From Myxocyprinus asiaticus (taxonomy: Eukaryota > Chordata > Actinopteri > Cypriniformes > Catostomidae), in assembly GCF_019703515.2 (NCBI RefSeq), contig NC_059388.1:2651479-2715478 (forward strand): a stretch of 64,000 bases of DNA. Direction: 5' to 3'. The translations under genes and the position numbers were made by a program. The notes under the pieces are model-generated. The model saw only the letters and a list, made by a program, of their open reading frames with translations, did not search any database and was not told where the DNA came from. Positions within the stretch are counted from its first letter, which is position 1, and every line of letters begins with the position of its first letter. Shown in pieces: positions 37,766-49,203 of this stretch.

Positions 37766-38479
37766 GCCCTTTTCCACCGAAATGGCGATGGTTCTCATGC
37801 CGAGCCTGTGCTCCACTGGTTCACAGCCAGGGCAATCTGGAGCTATCGTATCCAGCTGCACTTTTCCACTGTCTTGAGAGCCGAACGGTGACGTAACGGG
37901 TTACTGTCTACATGGTAGTTTCACGTGACTACCTTAAACATAACATGGCACGACAGTGTGTTTGTATACAGCTTTTCCTCTTGTTTTTGAGGACATGTTT
38001 CAACATATGTATTAATGCAATCCAACATTATTACATTGCTCAAATAGCTTGCCAGAGACAACATCTACGTTAAAGATGACAGGTAACGTAATTACATTAT
38101 TATGTATGAACTTTTTAAAGTGGCTTAACTTGCTAAGTTAGGTAAACTGTAACAGTGGAATAATTTTTAACATTGGTGTAGCAGATGGTAGTATTTGGAT
38201 TTTTGCCATAGCATATAATATTATGTTTACGTCTTGATTGAGAATCCCACCGGTTTACTTAACAGACAGCTCTATCTTCCGAACATAGCAAGTACCTGCT
38301 TAAAAATCCCCTTACAGAAGAAAAAAAAAAAGCATAAAATAAGATGGCAACAGTGTAAAGAAAGCTAACAAGTAAGCCGGCCCCAGAACAACCTTTTCTG
38401 CGGTGGAAACGCGCGGAACAGTTCGAGAATTCGCACCGGCCCAGGAACCCGCATCGGAACCATGTCGGTGGAAAAGGGC
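37766..38479. mobile_element. TIR element with GCCCTTTTCCACCGA ends and TA duplication
   Basis: Perfect 15-bp ends (GCCCTTTTCCACCGA), flanked by TA at 37764-37765 and 38480-38481. Inner sequences also mirror each other loosely (GGTTCTCATGC.GAGCC; GGTTCC.ATGCGGGTTCC). 714 bp, no transposase. The target and ends fit ISL2EU or a Harbinger relative; class not settled. Confidence 0.8.
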
Positions 38480-38964
38480 TACGAGAAAGCAACCTGTACT
38501 CGGGTCTGTACTTGTTCAGGAAGTTAAATAAATTGTGCATGCATTTTTGCCAATTTAAGTATGACGAGATCATCAGTTCTACAAAAACATGCACCACGAG
38601 CGACAGGGGAACATAAGCAGTGCTGCAAATACATTGCTCGCAACCAGCTGTCTCCTCAAAAAAGTTTGCAAGCATCGGATGTACAGTAGTTGCCTTCTCT
38701 AAGACATGCATATCTGCTGAATTATGGCATGCGATGCACACAGACGCACAGAGAGAAGTGTCGTTCACTCTGGTGTGCATAATAACACCAAATTAATAAA
38801 AAAAAAACACACAAATACTGTATAGTGACCACTGTTGTGTTCTCCATCATGCACATGTTTGTGATTATGAAAGTTGATGATGGAAAAGCACAGAGGTTCA
38901 ACAGAACCTGGGGGGCGCTAAGAACAATCATAATCGGATTCAGACCACAGCAAATGTGCCTACT
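38480..38964 (-). other. tmem19 intron, nothing recognised
   Basis: No supported element. A long minus-strand open frame (38780-38259) overlaps the TIR element and has no family resemblance. Confidence 0.45.
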
Positions 38965-38972
38965 ATGAAAAC

Positions 38973-39318
38973 CAGAGGTCGTCCAATTGTGGATTTTGCC
39001 GATACAGATAACTAAGGTGGTCGAATAGGCCGATAACTGATTAATCAGCCGAAAGTTTTTAAAATAGATTTATAGAATGTTACAAAATTTTCCTAGTCTT
39101 TCCATACAACAACGGGCACAGACAGAAACTTCAAGAGTTTAAAATGAATAAAATTTCAGATTCAGTCTATTGTGCAACCAAAGCCCAATAATAACCAGAA
39201 AAAGTTAAGGACTTATTTTGGCAACTATCAGCATAGATTTTTGCAGATAACCAATAGCTCCAAAAAGCAACTATCGGCACCGATTAATCAGTAAAACCGA
39301 TATATTGGTCTACCTCTA
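38973..39318. mobile_element. Small hAT-like element with perfect 8-bp duplication
   Basis: ATGAAAAC at 38965-38972 and 39319-39326. Ends CAGAGGTCGTCCAATTG and, reverse-complemented, TAGAGGTAGACCAATATATC. The interior has several GCCGATA/TATCGGC palindromes, as in the larger 3504-4867 element, of which this is a 346-bp relative. Confidence 0.88.
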
Positions 39319-39326
39319 ATGAAAAC

Positions 39327-40170
39327 CACCTTACTGTTGATCCAGTCAGTTTGCTAGATCAACAACTCATGTTTCCACCAGTGGTGTTTCGATTGGGAGG
39401 CTTCTGGGGCTTAAGAGCCTGATGTATTGTCCAAACACCCCTGATCTTTTTTGAAGATTTACACATGATTCACTTCACAAACAAAACATGTTTTATGACT
39501 TTTTTCATTCAGTAGTCCACCTGTCAGTGCATTCATTCAGTTCACTGCAGAAACGACCAGCTGCTGCCTGTTTTAAAGACATGTTCAACATCTCTTCTGG
39601 ATCTCTCTCAAGTCAGAAGCACCACTTACTGTCGCATCGCATGTGCTCTCGAAGGCTAACGAGGTCAAGCCATTAAAAGGGCTGCTTCATCGCGATGGCC
39701 ACTGGAGAAAAAGCATTACTTTTTGTGGATATCTCAACATTGTCTCCTCAAAGGAAAAAGGGAACATTAAATTTCAGTGCAGTTTATCCATTCCAGCTGT
39801 GAAGATGCTGTCATTTTCCAAGGGCCTGACATATCATTTAAAGAAGTTTTTGATGGTAAGACCCACACAGAAATTACGTTTGCTAAATTTGCTAAAATTA
39901 GTTCCCTTTGAAGAAGGTAACTTCAACACTGCATCAGAAACTGATGCTATGGGAGCACCCTTCAAGGGCTTTGACTTTGAAACCCTTTGCCATCACACCA
40001 ATTTGATTGGCTAGTGAAGCCTGACACTCCACCTATGCTGAAGTCATCGGGAGCATGTAGACGGAGCACAGTGTCACACCATCAGAATTTTCTTTTTTCA
40101 GGGCAGCGTAGACATGTTTCGTGCTCTTGAACCCTAATCCAAAGCTTTGCTGTTGCACTGCACCCGGTCA
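39327..40170 (-). other. Unassigned intron sequence with DIRS-terminal-like stretch
   Basis: 39900-40085 (GTTCCCTTTGAAGAAGGTAA, TTCAACACTGCATCAG, GATGCTATGGGAGCACCCTT) resembles the terminal repeats of cyprinid DIRS-type elements and the TCTCTTCGATGCTGCGTCAG stretch at 27308. A plus-strand open frame (39643-40014) reads through it but encodes nothing I recognise. Confidence 0.35.
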
Positions 40171-40499
40171 GCGAGAACGAGTTATATTCTTTTCCCTGCT
40201 GTGTAGAAAGAAGCACATTTTCAAAAACTCTCCCATGTTTGTAGTGTGTTTACACTGCGCTTCTAAAAGTTAGTTAGTTTGTATTAGTTTAATTGAGTCT
40301 ACTCCCCTAGGATATTGTTATAAACATGAGCCTTGCCTAAACAGTCGAGGAGGTGTTGCTACAATTTGCAGTGATGTTTTTGGTGTTACTCAGAGGTCAG
40401 GATATGAGTTTAATTCATTTTAAAAGTGATAATGCTTAATGTGACATCGTCAGACATAAATAAAAAATCTCTGTCATCTTTTGCTCTTGCCACTATATA

Positions 40500-40880
40500 C
40501 AGTATAGACCACCTGGGCCATATTCTGATTTCCTTAGAGAATTGGCTGATTTTCTGTCAGATCTAGTTGTTACTGTGGATAGAGCTTTAATTGTTGGTGA
40601 CTTTAACATTCATATAGATGATGAAAATGATACACTGGGATTAGCATTTATCGATATTCTCAACTCTGTTAGGGTCAGACAAAATATGACAGGACCAATT
40701 CATCGCCATAATCATAAGCTAGATTTAATTCTGTCATATGGAACTGATGTTGATAATATAGCAATTATGGCGCAGAGTGATGTTATCTCAGATCATTACC
40801 TAGTCTCGTGTATGCTGCGCTTAGCTAAGGTCACTCAATATACATGTTATCGATCAGGTACAACTATTCTTTCGACCTAG
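40500..40880 (+). pseudogene. L2 copy D endonuclease fragment
   Basis: YRPPGPYSDFL (40503) leads into the open frame from 40542: LIVGDFNIHIDDENDT with the catalytic GDFN, HNHKLDLILSYG and SDVISDHYLVSCML with the catalytic SDH. These are the central and C-terminal motifs of the APE-type endonuclease. The N-terminal motifs are degraded upstream. The frame ends at 40880. Confidence 0.9.
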
Positions 40881-40949
40881 CTTCACTAATAATCTCCCAG
40901 ATTTGTCTCAAGTATATAAAACATAAATACATTCTTCTCTAGCACTCTA

Positions 40950-41900
40950 TAGTGGCAAGAAAAGTATTTTAACCCTTTGGAATTAGCTGGTTTTCTGCAT
41001 TAATTGGTCACAAAATGTGATCTCATCTTCAAAGTCACAAGTATAGACAAACACAATGTGCTTAAGCTAACAACACACAAACATTTATAGTCTTTCATGT
41101 CTTGAGCACATCCCATTAAACATTCACAGTGCTGTGGAAAAAGTATGTGAACCCTTGGATTTAATAACTGGTCGATGCTCCTTCGGCAGCAATAGCCTCA
41201 ACCAAGCATTTCCGGTAGCTGCGAATTAGACCCGCACAACGTTCAGAAGGAATTTTGAACCATTCTTCCTTACAGAACTGCTTCAGCTCACCCATATTCT
41301 TAGGATGTCTGGTGCGAATCCCTCTCTTTAGGTCATTCCACAGCATCTCTATTGGGATTTTCTTTTTTTGAAGCCATTCTGGAGTGGATTTACTTTGATG
41401 TTTAGGGTCATTGTCCTGCTTCATTATCCAGCTTTTACTGAGCTTCAGCTGGTGCACAGCTCATGAACAGAGACGTTAACCTGTTCCAATGATTCCTTCA
41501 AGTCTTTAGCTGTCCCTCTATGGTTCCTTTTTACCACACTGAGCATTCAGCAGTGTGCCCTTTGATTCATCTTGGCTGGACAGCCACTTCTTTGGAGTGT
41601 AGCCACAGTATTAAACAGTCTCCATTATAGACCATTTGTCAAACTGTGGACAGATGAATATCTAAGCTCTTCGAGATAACTTTGTAACCCTTTCCAGCTT
41701 AATGCAAAGACACAATTCTAGATAGTAGGTCTTCTGAGATATCTTTTTTGCGAGGCATGATCAACATCAGTAAATGCCTATTGTGAATAACAAACTCAAA
41801 ATGTTTGAGTGCTTTTTAAAATTCTAAGCAGTTCTAACCCACCTCTAATCTCCTTTCATTAATTGGATGCCAGGTTTGCCAACTCCTGACTCTGATTAGG
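40950..41900 (-). mobile_element. Tc1-type element with IR/DR-like left end, right end lost
   Basis: Begins after TA (40948-40949) with TAGTGGCAAGAAAAGTATTT. A related phrase, TGCTGTGGAAAAAGTATGTG, recurs about 180 bp inward (41130), the outer and inner direct repeats of an IR/DR element. Transposase (minus) starts at 41758 (MPRKKDISEDLLSRIVSLH, then a stop) and its C-terminal part is at 41457-41161. The segment between is deleted near 41460. The right terminal repeat is missing; L2 resumes at about 41902. Confidence 0.82.
41161..41758 (-). pseudogene. Tc1 transposase (deleted and broken)
   Basis: N-terminal paired-like helix-turn-helix at 41758-41560 (DISEDLLSRIV, KVISKSLDIHLSTV) with in-frame stops; then a deletion. 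41457-41161 is open: KQDNDPKHQSKSTPEWL holds the second catalytic aspartate and IEMLWNDLKRGIR the glutamate of the DD34E triad; it ends AAEGASTSY, close to the usual Tc1 carboxy-terminus. The first catalytic aspartate is in the deleted part. Confidence 0.85.
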
Positions 41901-42054
41901 GCATGTCCCAAGAAACTTTAAGCTGGCAGTTATCAAACCACTTATCAAGAAACCACAGCTTGATCCTGGACTGTTGGCTAATTATAGACCGATCTAGAAA
42001 AGGTAGTGTCCTCCCAACTACGTTACTTTTTACATAGAAATTGTACAGTATATA

Positions 42055-43185
42055 CACTGCCTGGCCCAAAAAAAGGTTGCATACTCTATTATTTCACTGG
42101 ACCGCCTTTAGCTTTGAATACGGTGCGCATTCGTCGTGGCATTGCTTCGACAATATTATGCAATGTCATAACATTTATTTCCGTCCAGATGTGCGTATAT
42201 TTTTGGCCGAGATATTGTATTGATGTCGGGAGAGTCGAACCACTCTGTAAAGTCTTTTCGAGCATATACCAAAGACTTTCATTGGGGTTAAGTTCAGGAC
42301 TCTCTGGTGGCCAATTCATGTGTGAAAATGATTCCTCATACTCCCTGAACCACTCTTTCACAATTTGAGCCCAATGAATCTTGGCATTGTCGTCTTGGAA
42401 TATGCCCATGCCATCAGGGAAGAAAAAATCCATTGATGGGATAACCTGGTCATTTAATACATTCAGGTAGTCAGCGGACTTCATTTTATTGCCGCATTAC
42501 GATGCTGAGCCTGGACCTGGCCAACTGAAGCAACTCCAGATCATAACACTGCCTCCAGAGTCTTGTTCAGTGGGCACTTTGCATGACATGTGCTTCCCTT
42601 CTTACCCTGATGCACCCATCATTTGGAATACGGTAAATCTGGACTCATCAGACCAAGTTACCTGTTTCCATGGCTGCACAGTCTAATCTTTATGCTCCCT
42701 AGCAAATTTAAGTTGTTTTTATCTGATTAGCCTCACTAACAAGAGGCCTTCTTGTGGCCACACAGCTGTTTAGTCCCAATCCAGTAAATTCTCGTTGCAT
42801 TGTGCGTGTCAATTTTTTACGATGTGACTTCAAGCGTTTTAGTGATCTCTGATCACGATCATTCAAGATTTCTTTCCAAGCACATTTCTTCTGTGAAGCT
42901 GACGGTTCACCGCTATCCTTCCAGATTTTAATAATGCATTGGACAGTTCTTAACCCAATTCCAGTGATTTCAGCAATCTCCTTAGTTGTATTCTTTGCTT
43001 GATGCAGAACAATAATTTACCTCTTCTGAAACACAGTAACTTCTTTTCCACGACCACGAGATACATCTTCTGACATGGTCATTTAAGAAATGAAAAGCTA
43101 CACACTGCATCAGTTTTTGCCAGCTGAAACATTAATCACTGCAATAATGATCCAATCATGGTGACTTTTTTTGGGCCAGGTAGTG
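42055..43185 (-). mobile_element. Tc1-type element, complete, with TA duplication, in L2 copy D
   Basis: TA at 42053-42054 and 43186-43187. Ends CACTGCCTGGCCCAAAAAAA and, reverse-complemented, CACTACCTGGCCCAAAAAAA (one mismatch in 20). 1131 bp. Setting the element and one TA aside leaves the L2 codons in phase across the site. It is minus-oriented with one decayed transposase. Confidence 0.92.
42089..43082 (-). pseudogene. Tc1 transposase in 42055-43185 element
   Basis: Starts at 43082 (MTMSEDVSRGRGKEVTVFQK). A stop follows soon after (QKR, stop, 43020). The helix-turn-helix continues as TTKEIAEITGIGLRTVQ, then WSDESRFTVF (first catalytic D, about 42650), [15 protein letters not shown] (second D, 42400) and [15 protein letters not shown] (glutamate, 42285), ending [10 protein letters not shown]. 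About 330 codons in all, with several stops and at least one frameshift. The DDE residues are all present. Confidence 0.88.
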
Positions 43186-43557
43186 TATGAAGAATTTCAG
43201 TCAGAATTTAGGCCTCATCATAGTACAGAGACTGCACTTATTAAAGTTACAAATTACTTGCTCTCATCTGATTGCGGATGTATTTCTCTTCAAGTGTTTT
43301 TAGATCTTAGTGCTGCCTTCAACACCATAGATCACAGCATTCTCTTGCATAGGCTTGAGAATTATTTTGGCATTTGTGGAGAGGCATTAGCTTGGTTTAG
43401 GTCCTATCTATATATCTTGGGTTTAGGTCCACTAGAGGAGATAAAACTTTGACCCCCAGACTCTGAATTAGCAGGGAGTAATACAATGATGCCTCATGAC
43501 CTTTTCCAAAAGCAGTAATCACCTCTCCCAGAGTATCTGCCACTTTTGGGGGGGGTG

Positions 43558-46428
43558 CTACTCCCAAAAAACAATACAGAGCAGGTGGTGCAGCTGTAAA
43601 TACCTACAGAACTGAGATCTGGGAATCCCAAAATGTTGAACCAAATTTTCAAAAGACCTCAACACTCCACTCTCATATAGGTCACTGAGTGTAGTAACCC
43701 CCCTCACAATCCACTCTGACCAGCAGAATGGGGACTTATTAATACATAATTTAGGGTTCAGCCATATGCTTGAGGCAACATTTAAATAAATGTCTGAATT
43801 AAACACTCTGGACACTTTTGTCCATACCGAGTGCAAATGCAAGATAACTGGGTGTGACTTAACTTCTCCGATTAGTTTGATAGAAAGGCTTTGCAATGGC
43901 AAAATAGGGGCAAGAACTTCCTGTTCAATACAAAATCAGGGAGGGGCTATCTCAGGTGGAAGCGACCAATGAGCCAAATGTCTGAGACCGAATGCATTAT
44001 AATAAAACTAAATCTTGGGTATGTCTAGCCCACCTTTGTCAATCGGCCTATGTAACTTATTAAAATGAAATCTTGGACGCTTACCATTCCAAATGAAGGA
44101 CTTAGCTATGCCATCAAATTGCTTGAAATAAGAGAGGGGGACATCTACAGGGAGAGATTGTAACAGGTAGTACAATTTTGGAATACATTTTAATAAAATT
44201 AACCTTCCCAATCATAGCTAAATGTAATGAAGCCCACCTGCCACATCGCTCGAAAACCTTTTTATTAAGGGGTCAAATTTAACTCTAAATAAATCAGACA
44301 AATTTGCTGGGAATAAAATGCCCAAATATGCCCTGTTTGCGCCACTGGAAGGTGCCCGGCTGGAATGCCGTTACTGGGCAGTACACTGTCAGAGCCAAAG
44401 CTTCAGATTTGGACCACTTGACTCTGTATCCAGAGAACTTAGAAAAGGAATTAATAATTCTATGGAGGCAAGGCATAGAGCTAATGGGGTTGGAGACAAA
44501 TAATAAAATATCATCTTCATAAAGCAAAAGCTTATGCGCCACACCTCCCACCACCACCCCTGGAAAATCATCTTCCCTTCTTAACGTGGCTGCTAATGGT
44601 TCCAGGGCAAGACAGAACAATAATGGGGAAAGAGGGCAACCCTGCCAGGTGCCCCTATCCAGAGTAAAATAATCTGAAATTAATCAATTTATTCGTACCA
44701 CCGCTACCGGGTATCTATAAAGTAACTTAATCCATCCAATAAAAGTATTCCTGAACCTGTATATTTCCAAAATCTTAAAAAGATAATCCCATTCTACCAT
44801 ATCAAACGCCTTTTTGGCATCAAATGAGATGGCAGCGACCGGAGTCTGATCATTCACCACTGACCACATAATATTGATAAAACGCCTAATGTTATCAGAA
44901 GAGCTACGGCCCTGAATAAACCCTACCTGATCTATACGTATAAGAGATTTCATAACTTTACTTAAATTCTGGCAAACCGATTTTGACAATATTTTTACGT
45001 CTAGCTGGATCAGGGAAATTGGAGGGTAACTTTTACATTCGCTTGGAACTTTGTCCTTTTTAACAATCAGACTGATCCGGGCTTGTGTCATGGTTAGCGG
45101 AAGCTTTCCATTCTTTAATGATTCCGTATAAACTTCCAACAAAAGTGGAGCCAATTCTGTAGCATAAGATCTAATAAATTCAGTGGCAAAGCCATCTGGC
45201 CTTAATTACCTCACCAAGCTCCTCTAAGGTTATCTCCGAATCAAGATAATTGTTTTGCTCAGTCATCAGTTTAGAAAGTTCCAACGGTTCCAAAAGTTTC
45301 TAATATCTTCATCAGTAGACGAAGATGTGGAACTATAGAGATCAAGATAGAATTAAGGAATGGTAGAAAAAGACTCTCTCTGCATTATATATCTAGCCAA
45401 AAGCTTCCCTGCTTTGTCCCCCGACTCAAAGTATGACTGTCTTGCCCTGAATAGCCAAAACTCCACCTTCCATGACAAAATAGTTTTATATCTATATTTC
45501 AATCGGGTCAATTCTCTGAGGCCATCAGCTGACATATGGCGCTTCAGCTCTGCCTCTGCACTTTTAATATTCCCTTCCAACTCCACGAGTTCTCGTGCTT
45601 TGGATTTTTTGGTGAATGAGGCATACTGTATGATCCGACCCCTAAGAACCGCCTTAAGTGCCTCCCAAGCCACGCCCACAGAGGATACTGAGGACCAGTT
45701 AGTCTCCATATAAACATTGATTTCAGCCTTTAACATTTGTTGGAAATCAGGATTTTGCAAAAGGGATACATTAAAGCGCCAACTATATGATTTATTTTTC
45801 TCCATATGTGGCAACACCTCTAAACACACCAGGGCGTGATCTGAGACTAAGATGTTTCCAATTGAGCAATCAACAATAGATGAAATGAGGGATTTGGATA
45901 TCAAAAAAATCTATTCTAGAATAAATCTTATGGACTGATGAACAAAATGTATAGTCCTACCAGATGGGTTCAAAAGTCTCCAAATATCTGCAAGACCAAG
46001 ATTTCTACACATCCTGTGAAGCATCAATGTTGCTCTAGGGGGCTTACACACTTTTACTTCACTTTGATCAAGGACTGAGTCCATCAATAGATTAAAGTCT
46101 CCTCCCAATATTATATCATGAGTGGTGCCAGCGGCTTGAAACATCCCTTCAAGATCTATAAAAAAGCCCTGATCATCAGCGTTAGGTGCGTAAATATTAG
46201 CTAAAGTCACACTTTGCCCCCGAATTTCTGCTAAAACAGTAATGACAGAACTAAAGAAAACATATCCACCCCATATCTTCCCAAATTTTTCAGCTTTCTG
46301 CGGGGAAAGATGCATTTCTTGAAGAAACACTATATCATATTTCTTACGTTTAAGAAGAGAAATAACCTTCTTTTTATGGGGTGCCCCAACCCATTCACAT
46401 TCCACGTGGAGAGAGACAATCCATTCAT
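43558..46428 (-). pseudogene. L1 ORF2, endonuclease to C-terminus (copy 3)
   Basis: Start ATG at 46428 (MNGLSLSTWNVNGLGHP). Endonuclease: FLQEMHLSPQ, LANIYAPNADDQGFFIDLEG, ILGGDFNLLMDS. Linker 45904-45353. Reverse transcriptase 45154-44684: QARISLIVKKDK, DQVGFIQGRSSSDNIRRF, motif A AISFDAKKAFDMVEWDYLF; motif B GCPLSPLLFCLALEPLAA (44640); motif C LLYEDDILLFVS (44525), YEDD instead of YADD. C-terminal part at 44211-44008 (FIWNGKRPRFHFNKLHRPID, GGLDIPKI) and 43902-43558. Frameshifts separate nearly every block. Confidence 0.9.
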
Positions 46429-46699
46429 ACTAACATTTGATATTTTGACATATTCGAAAAAATAGATTGTGTCAAAAATAAAATTATAAAGACCACATTC
46501 CCCATTAGTGCAACAATCAAACCCCAAACTTTCCCCCATACCAAACAAACAGAAAAAGAAAAACGTGCGCTTTAACCCCGCGCACGACAGCGCCAACCGG
46601 CATCCATCCCTCTAAACTCAAACAGTCCATGTACGCCTACGAGAGCCCCCGCGACAACTTTGCTATCGGATTGCTCAAGTCTGTTGTTTCTATACAAAT

Positions 46700-46846
46700 T
46701 TTGTGAGACACACCAGAAGATAATCTATAAAATAAACTCCAGCCAATAGGCGGAATAAACACAAAGAACATGTAGATTCATCCACATAACTGTCCCGAAG
46801 GTGTGTTCCTCCACAAAACAAACTCCATCCGCTTGCGGAATAAGCA

Positions 46847-46880
<34 letters not shown>

Positions 46881-47260
46881 CGTTTAGTTTCCTCAGACAG
46901 TCAAATGAATGTTCAGTGAGCCGTCCCATTCGACTGCTACATGAGTGCAACAAAGACCCAATCACTCCAATGTCCTGCAAGAAATACTCCACAAAACAAA
47001 CTCCAACCAATAGGAGGCATAAGCACAAAGAATGTGCAGATTCATCCACAACACTGTCCCGAAGGTGTGCTACTACACAAAACAAACTCCAGCCGCTTGG
47101 CGGAACCAGCACAAAAAGAAACAAAAAAGGCGCTCAGCTTTCAGACAGTTAAGTGTATGTTCAGTGAGTCAGTCCACTTGGCTGCAACGTGGATACCACA
47201 AAACAACTTACTCATTCCATTGACTTTAAGAAGAACATCACTTGCTGGGGACATGTAAAT
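46700..47260 (-). repeat. L1 inter-ORF degenerate tandem repeat, copy 3
   Basis: The anchor phrase recurs at about 46727 (AAATAAACTCCAGCCAATAG), 46812, 46991 and 47077 (ACAAAACAAACTCCAGCCGC). A 35-base A tract lies at 46849-46876. On the minus strand 47124-46690 stays open through two full units; each unit reads SGWSLF, HLRDS.VDES and SLCL..LL.GV.F in that order. Confidence 0.85.
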
Positions 47261-47488
47261 ACTTTACAGCCATCCTTAGCATCTATCAGCTTGAGCACAT
47301 ACGTCTCTTTTAATGTCTCCAGAGCCCGAGGATTTTCAATTCTTTGACATATTGCCTTCCTAGAACAGTTAAGGATCAGGGTGTATCGAATCTCACTGGT
47401 TTATGACATAAAAAGTATTAAAACTAACAAAGTGCGCAGAGCTCGCCGTTCACACGTCCGAACCTCACATGGCATCACGTGACCTCTG

Positions 47489-48098
47489 TTTTAATTGACT
47501 TTTAAGTCTTCTATATCAAATAATAATATTTATGTGAATAAATGTGTATATATGCTATAAAAGGAATGCCGCATGTCTGTTGGGTACATTTACTAAAAAA
47601 CAAACAGCCAAATGCCTTGTAATATATAAGGGCTATTATCTACTATTGGTCACACTGTTCTTCCCATCCCCCGCAAAGACAGACACTTTCTTTTACTAAA
47701 CATTAACAAATATTTTGAAGGGTTTTGTGGAGACACATGTTAATCATTGTATTGATTCTGTGAATATTGATCATTGTAACACATTATTTAGGTCTTTATT
47801 TAAATACCCTTTAACTTATTTTTTTATTTTTATTTTTTACAGACATAAGTTTTAAATACCCAGAGCCTCAGCAATTCACACCTTTCTAACTCAATGTGGG
47901 GGGAGGAGCTGTTTAGATCTTTGTTTGAGGTGAAAATGCTGCTGTGTTGTGGGTGTGACATTCAGTTTCCAGAAGACGTAATGGTTAGACTTATTTCGAT
48001 TTTCACCCAGATCTTTGGATCAGGACAAATTAAATTGAAATAAATGTACACACTATGTATTAAGACCAGACTGCCCCACATATTTTATTGCAGTGGTG
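47489..48098 (-). other. tmem19 intron, nothing recognised
   Basis: AT-rich, with a T/A tract at about 47818-47840. No element end or ORF supported. Confidence 0.5.
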
Positions 48099-48106
48099 GT
48101 GACTTA

Positions 48107-49203
48107 TAGAGGTGTAACGATTCATCGATCTGGATCAATGCATCGATTCAATGACCAACGGTCCAATGTTATCGATACAACATGTAAATATTGATATACA
48201 CATTTTTTTAAGATGTATGTTTATTTTAATACTCTCACGTCAGCCACATCCGTACGCATTTCCTTCAGGCGATGAAGCAACCTTACTACATTCATTTCAC
48301 TTTATGAGCGCTAAATACGCTTTTCATGTGGAACACGGACGTGCGCAGGATCTGTGAAGCCAAATTGTGCTCTGTTATCTGTGTGGCGTGCGCATGCGTC
48401 AACCGGGCTTCCCGCAAAATGTGAGCTCCATTGGCAGGATCTGTGCGAGCGCATCAGCCGGGCGCTCCTTAAAATGCAAACTCTCGTGACAAACACAGAG
48501 CGGCTCACATGCGTGATTAATTCGGGCTTCCATCGATATCGTTGCGCATGTGACCCATTTGAATTTTACATGAGAATTTGCTGTTTTAAAGCACCATGGA
48601 GAAGTTCAACCATGTGAAACGTCTTGACAACGCCGACATTCTGAACAGCACTAACGAGGGAACGAGAAACACCTGCTCAACTCCAGCATCAGTTATAAGA
48701 CTTTACACATCTACACAGCAACACCCTTACTAACATCCCAGTTAACTGTAACAGAATTTTTCAGTACAACTGTGGAAGTTGTAGCCAAGAAAACCACGGA
48801 GAGCACAAATAGTTGGAAACAAGTCAAGGGTATGCAAGTACTTTGAATTGGATTAAACTGAAAAATTAGCTGTCATAAAACGAGTGATCACTTGTGTGTG
48901 ACTGTTTTTTATATTATTTATCTGTATAATTTTCTTCAAGATCTGAAGTACCATATTTTGTTGTGGATGTGTATACAGAGAGCTGAATAAAATAATAAAA
49001 TAATATTTTGGTTGCATTTGAGGGCAAAAAAACCAAACATTTTTATTGATTGTGTAAAATAGGCACATAATATCGGAAAATATCGATCGCAGGCCCCTGA
49101 ACTGTATCGCGGCAGACTTTGAAGTATCTGGAAATATTGGATCGCAGGCCAAGAGAATCAATTCAAGATCGTATCGTGATGAAACGTCCGATTTACACCT
49201 CTA
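48107..49203. mobile_element. hAT element, TAGAGGTGTAA family, with perfect 8-bp duplication
   Basis: GTGACTTA at 48099-48106 and 49204-49211. Ends TAGAGGTGTAACGATTCATC and, reverse-complemented, TAGAGGTGTAAATCGGACG; 11 terminal bases are identical. Inner ends are rich in ATCGAT. A GC-richer block (48300-48640) may be a transposase or promoter remnant but I cannot place it. 1097 bp. Confidence 0.93.

Larger units (their letters stand above)
40430..43412 (+). mobile_element. L2-type LINE, copy D, split by two Tc1 elements
   Basis: Endonuclease part at 40430-40947, then a Tc1 (40950 to about 41900), then the start of the RT domain (41902-42054), then a second Tc1 (42055-43185), then RT motif A region (43186-43412). 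Reading resumes correctly after each insertion apart from lost sequence at the first. It ends where L1 copy 3 begins. Same family as copy B (29336-29480 equals 40735-40880). Confidence 0.9.
43413..47488 (-). mobile_element. L1/Tx1-type LINE, copy 3 (ORF1 deleted)
   Basis: The only copy with its reverse transcriptase in the window. 5' end at about 47488; ORF1 reduced to about 60 nt (47375-47310); inter-ORF repeats 47260-46700; ORF2 46428-43558; 3' region to about 43413, where L2 copy D is cut off. Sense to tmem19, as are copies 1 and 2. ORF1 is lost by an internal deletion joining sequence like copy 1 base ~2440 to ~3150. Confidence 0.9.

Noticed and set aside
38259..38780. 173-codon minus-strand open frame
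   Set aside because: It straddles the end of a TIR element and intron sequence, with no domain resemblance and no splice context.
39643..40014. 123-codon plus-strand frame as a possible host exon
   Set aside because: No family resemblance or splice signals, and part of it resembles a DIRS-type terminal repeat.
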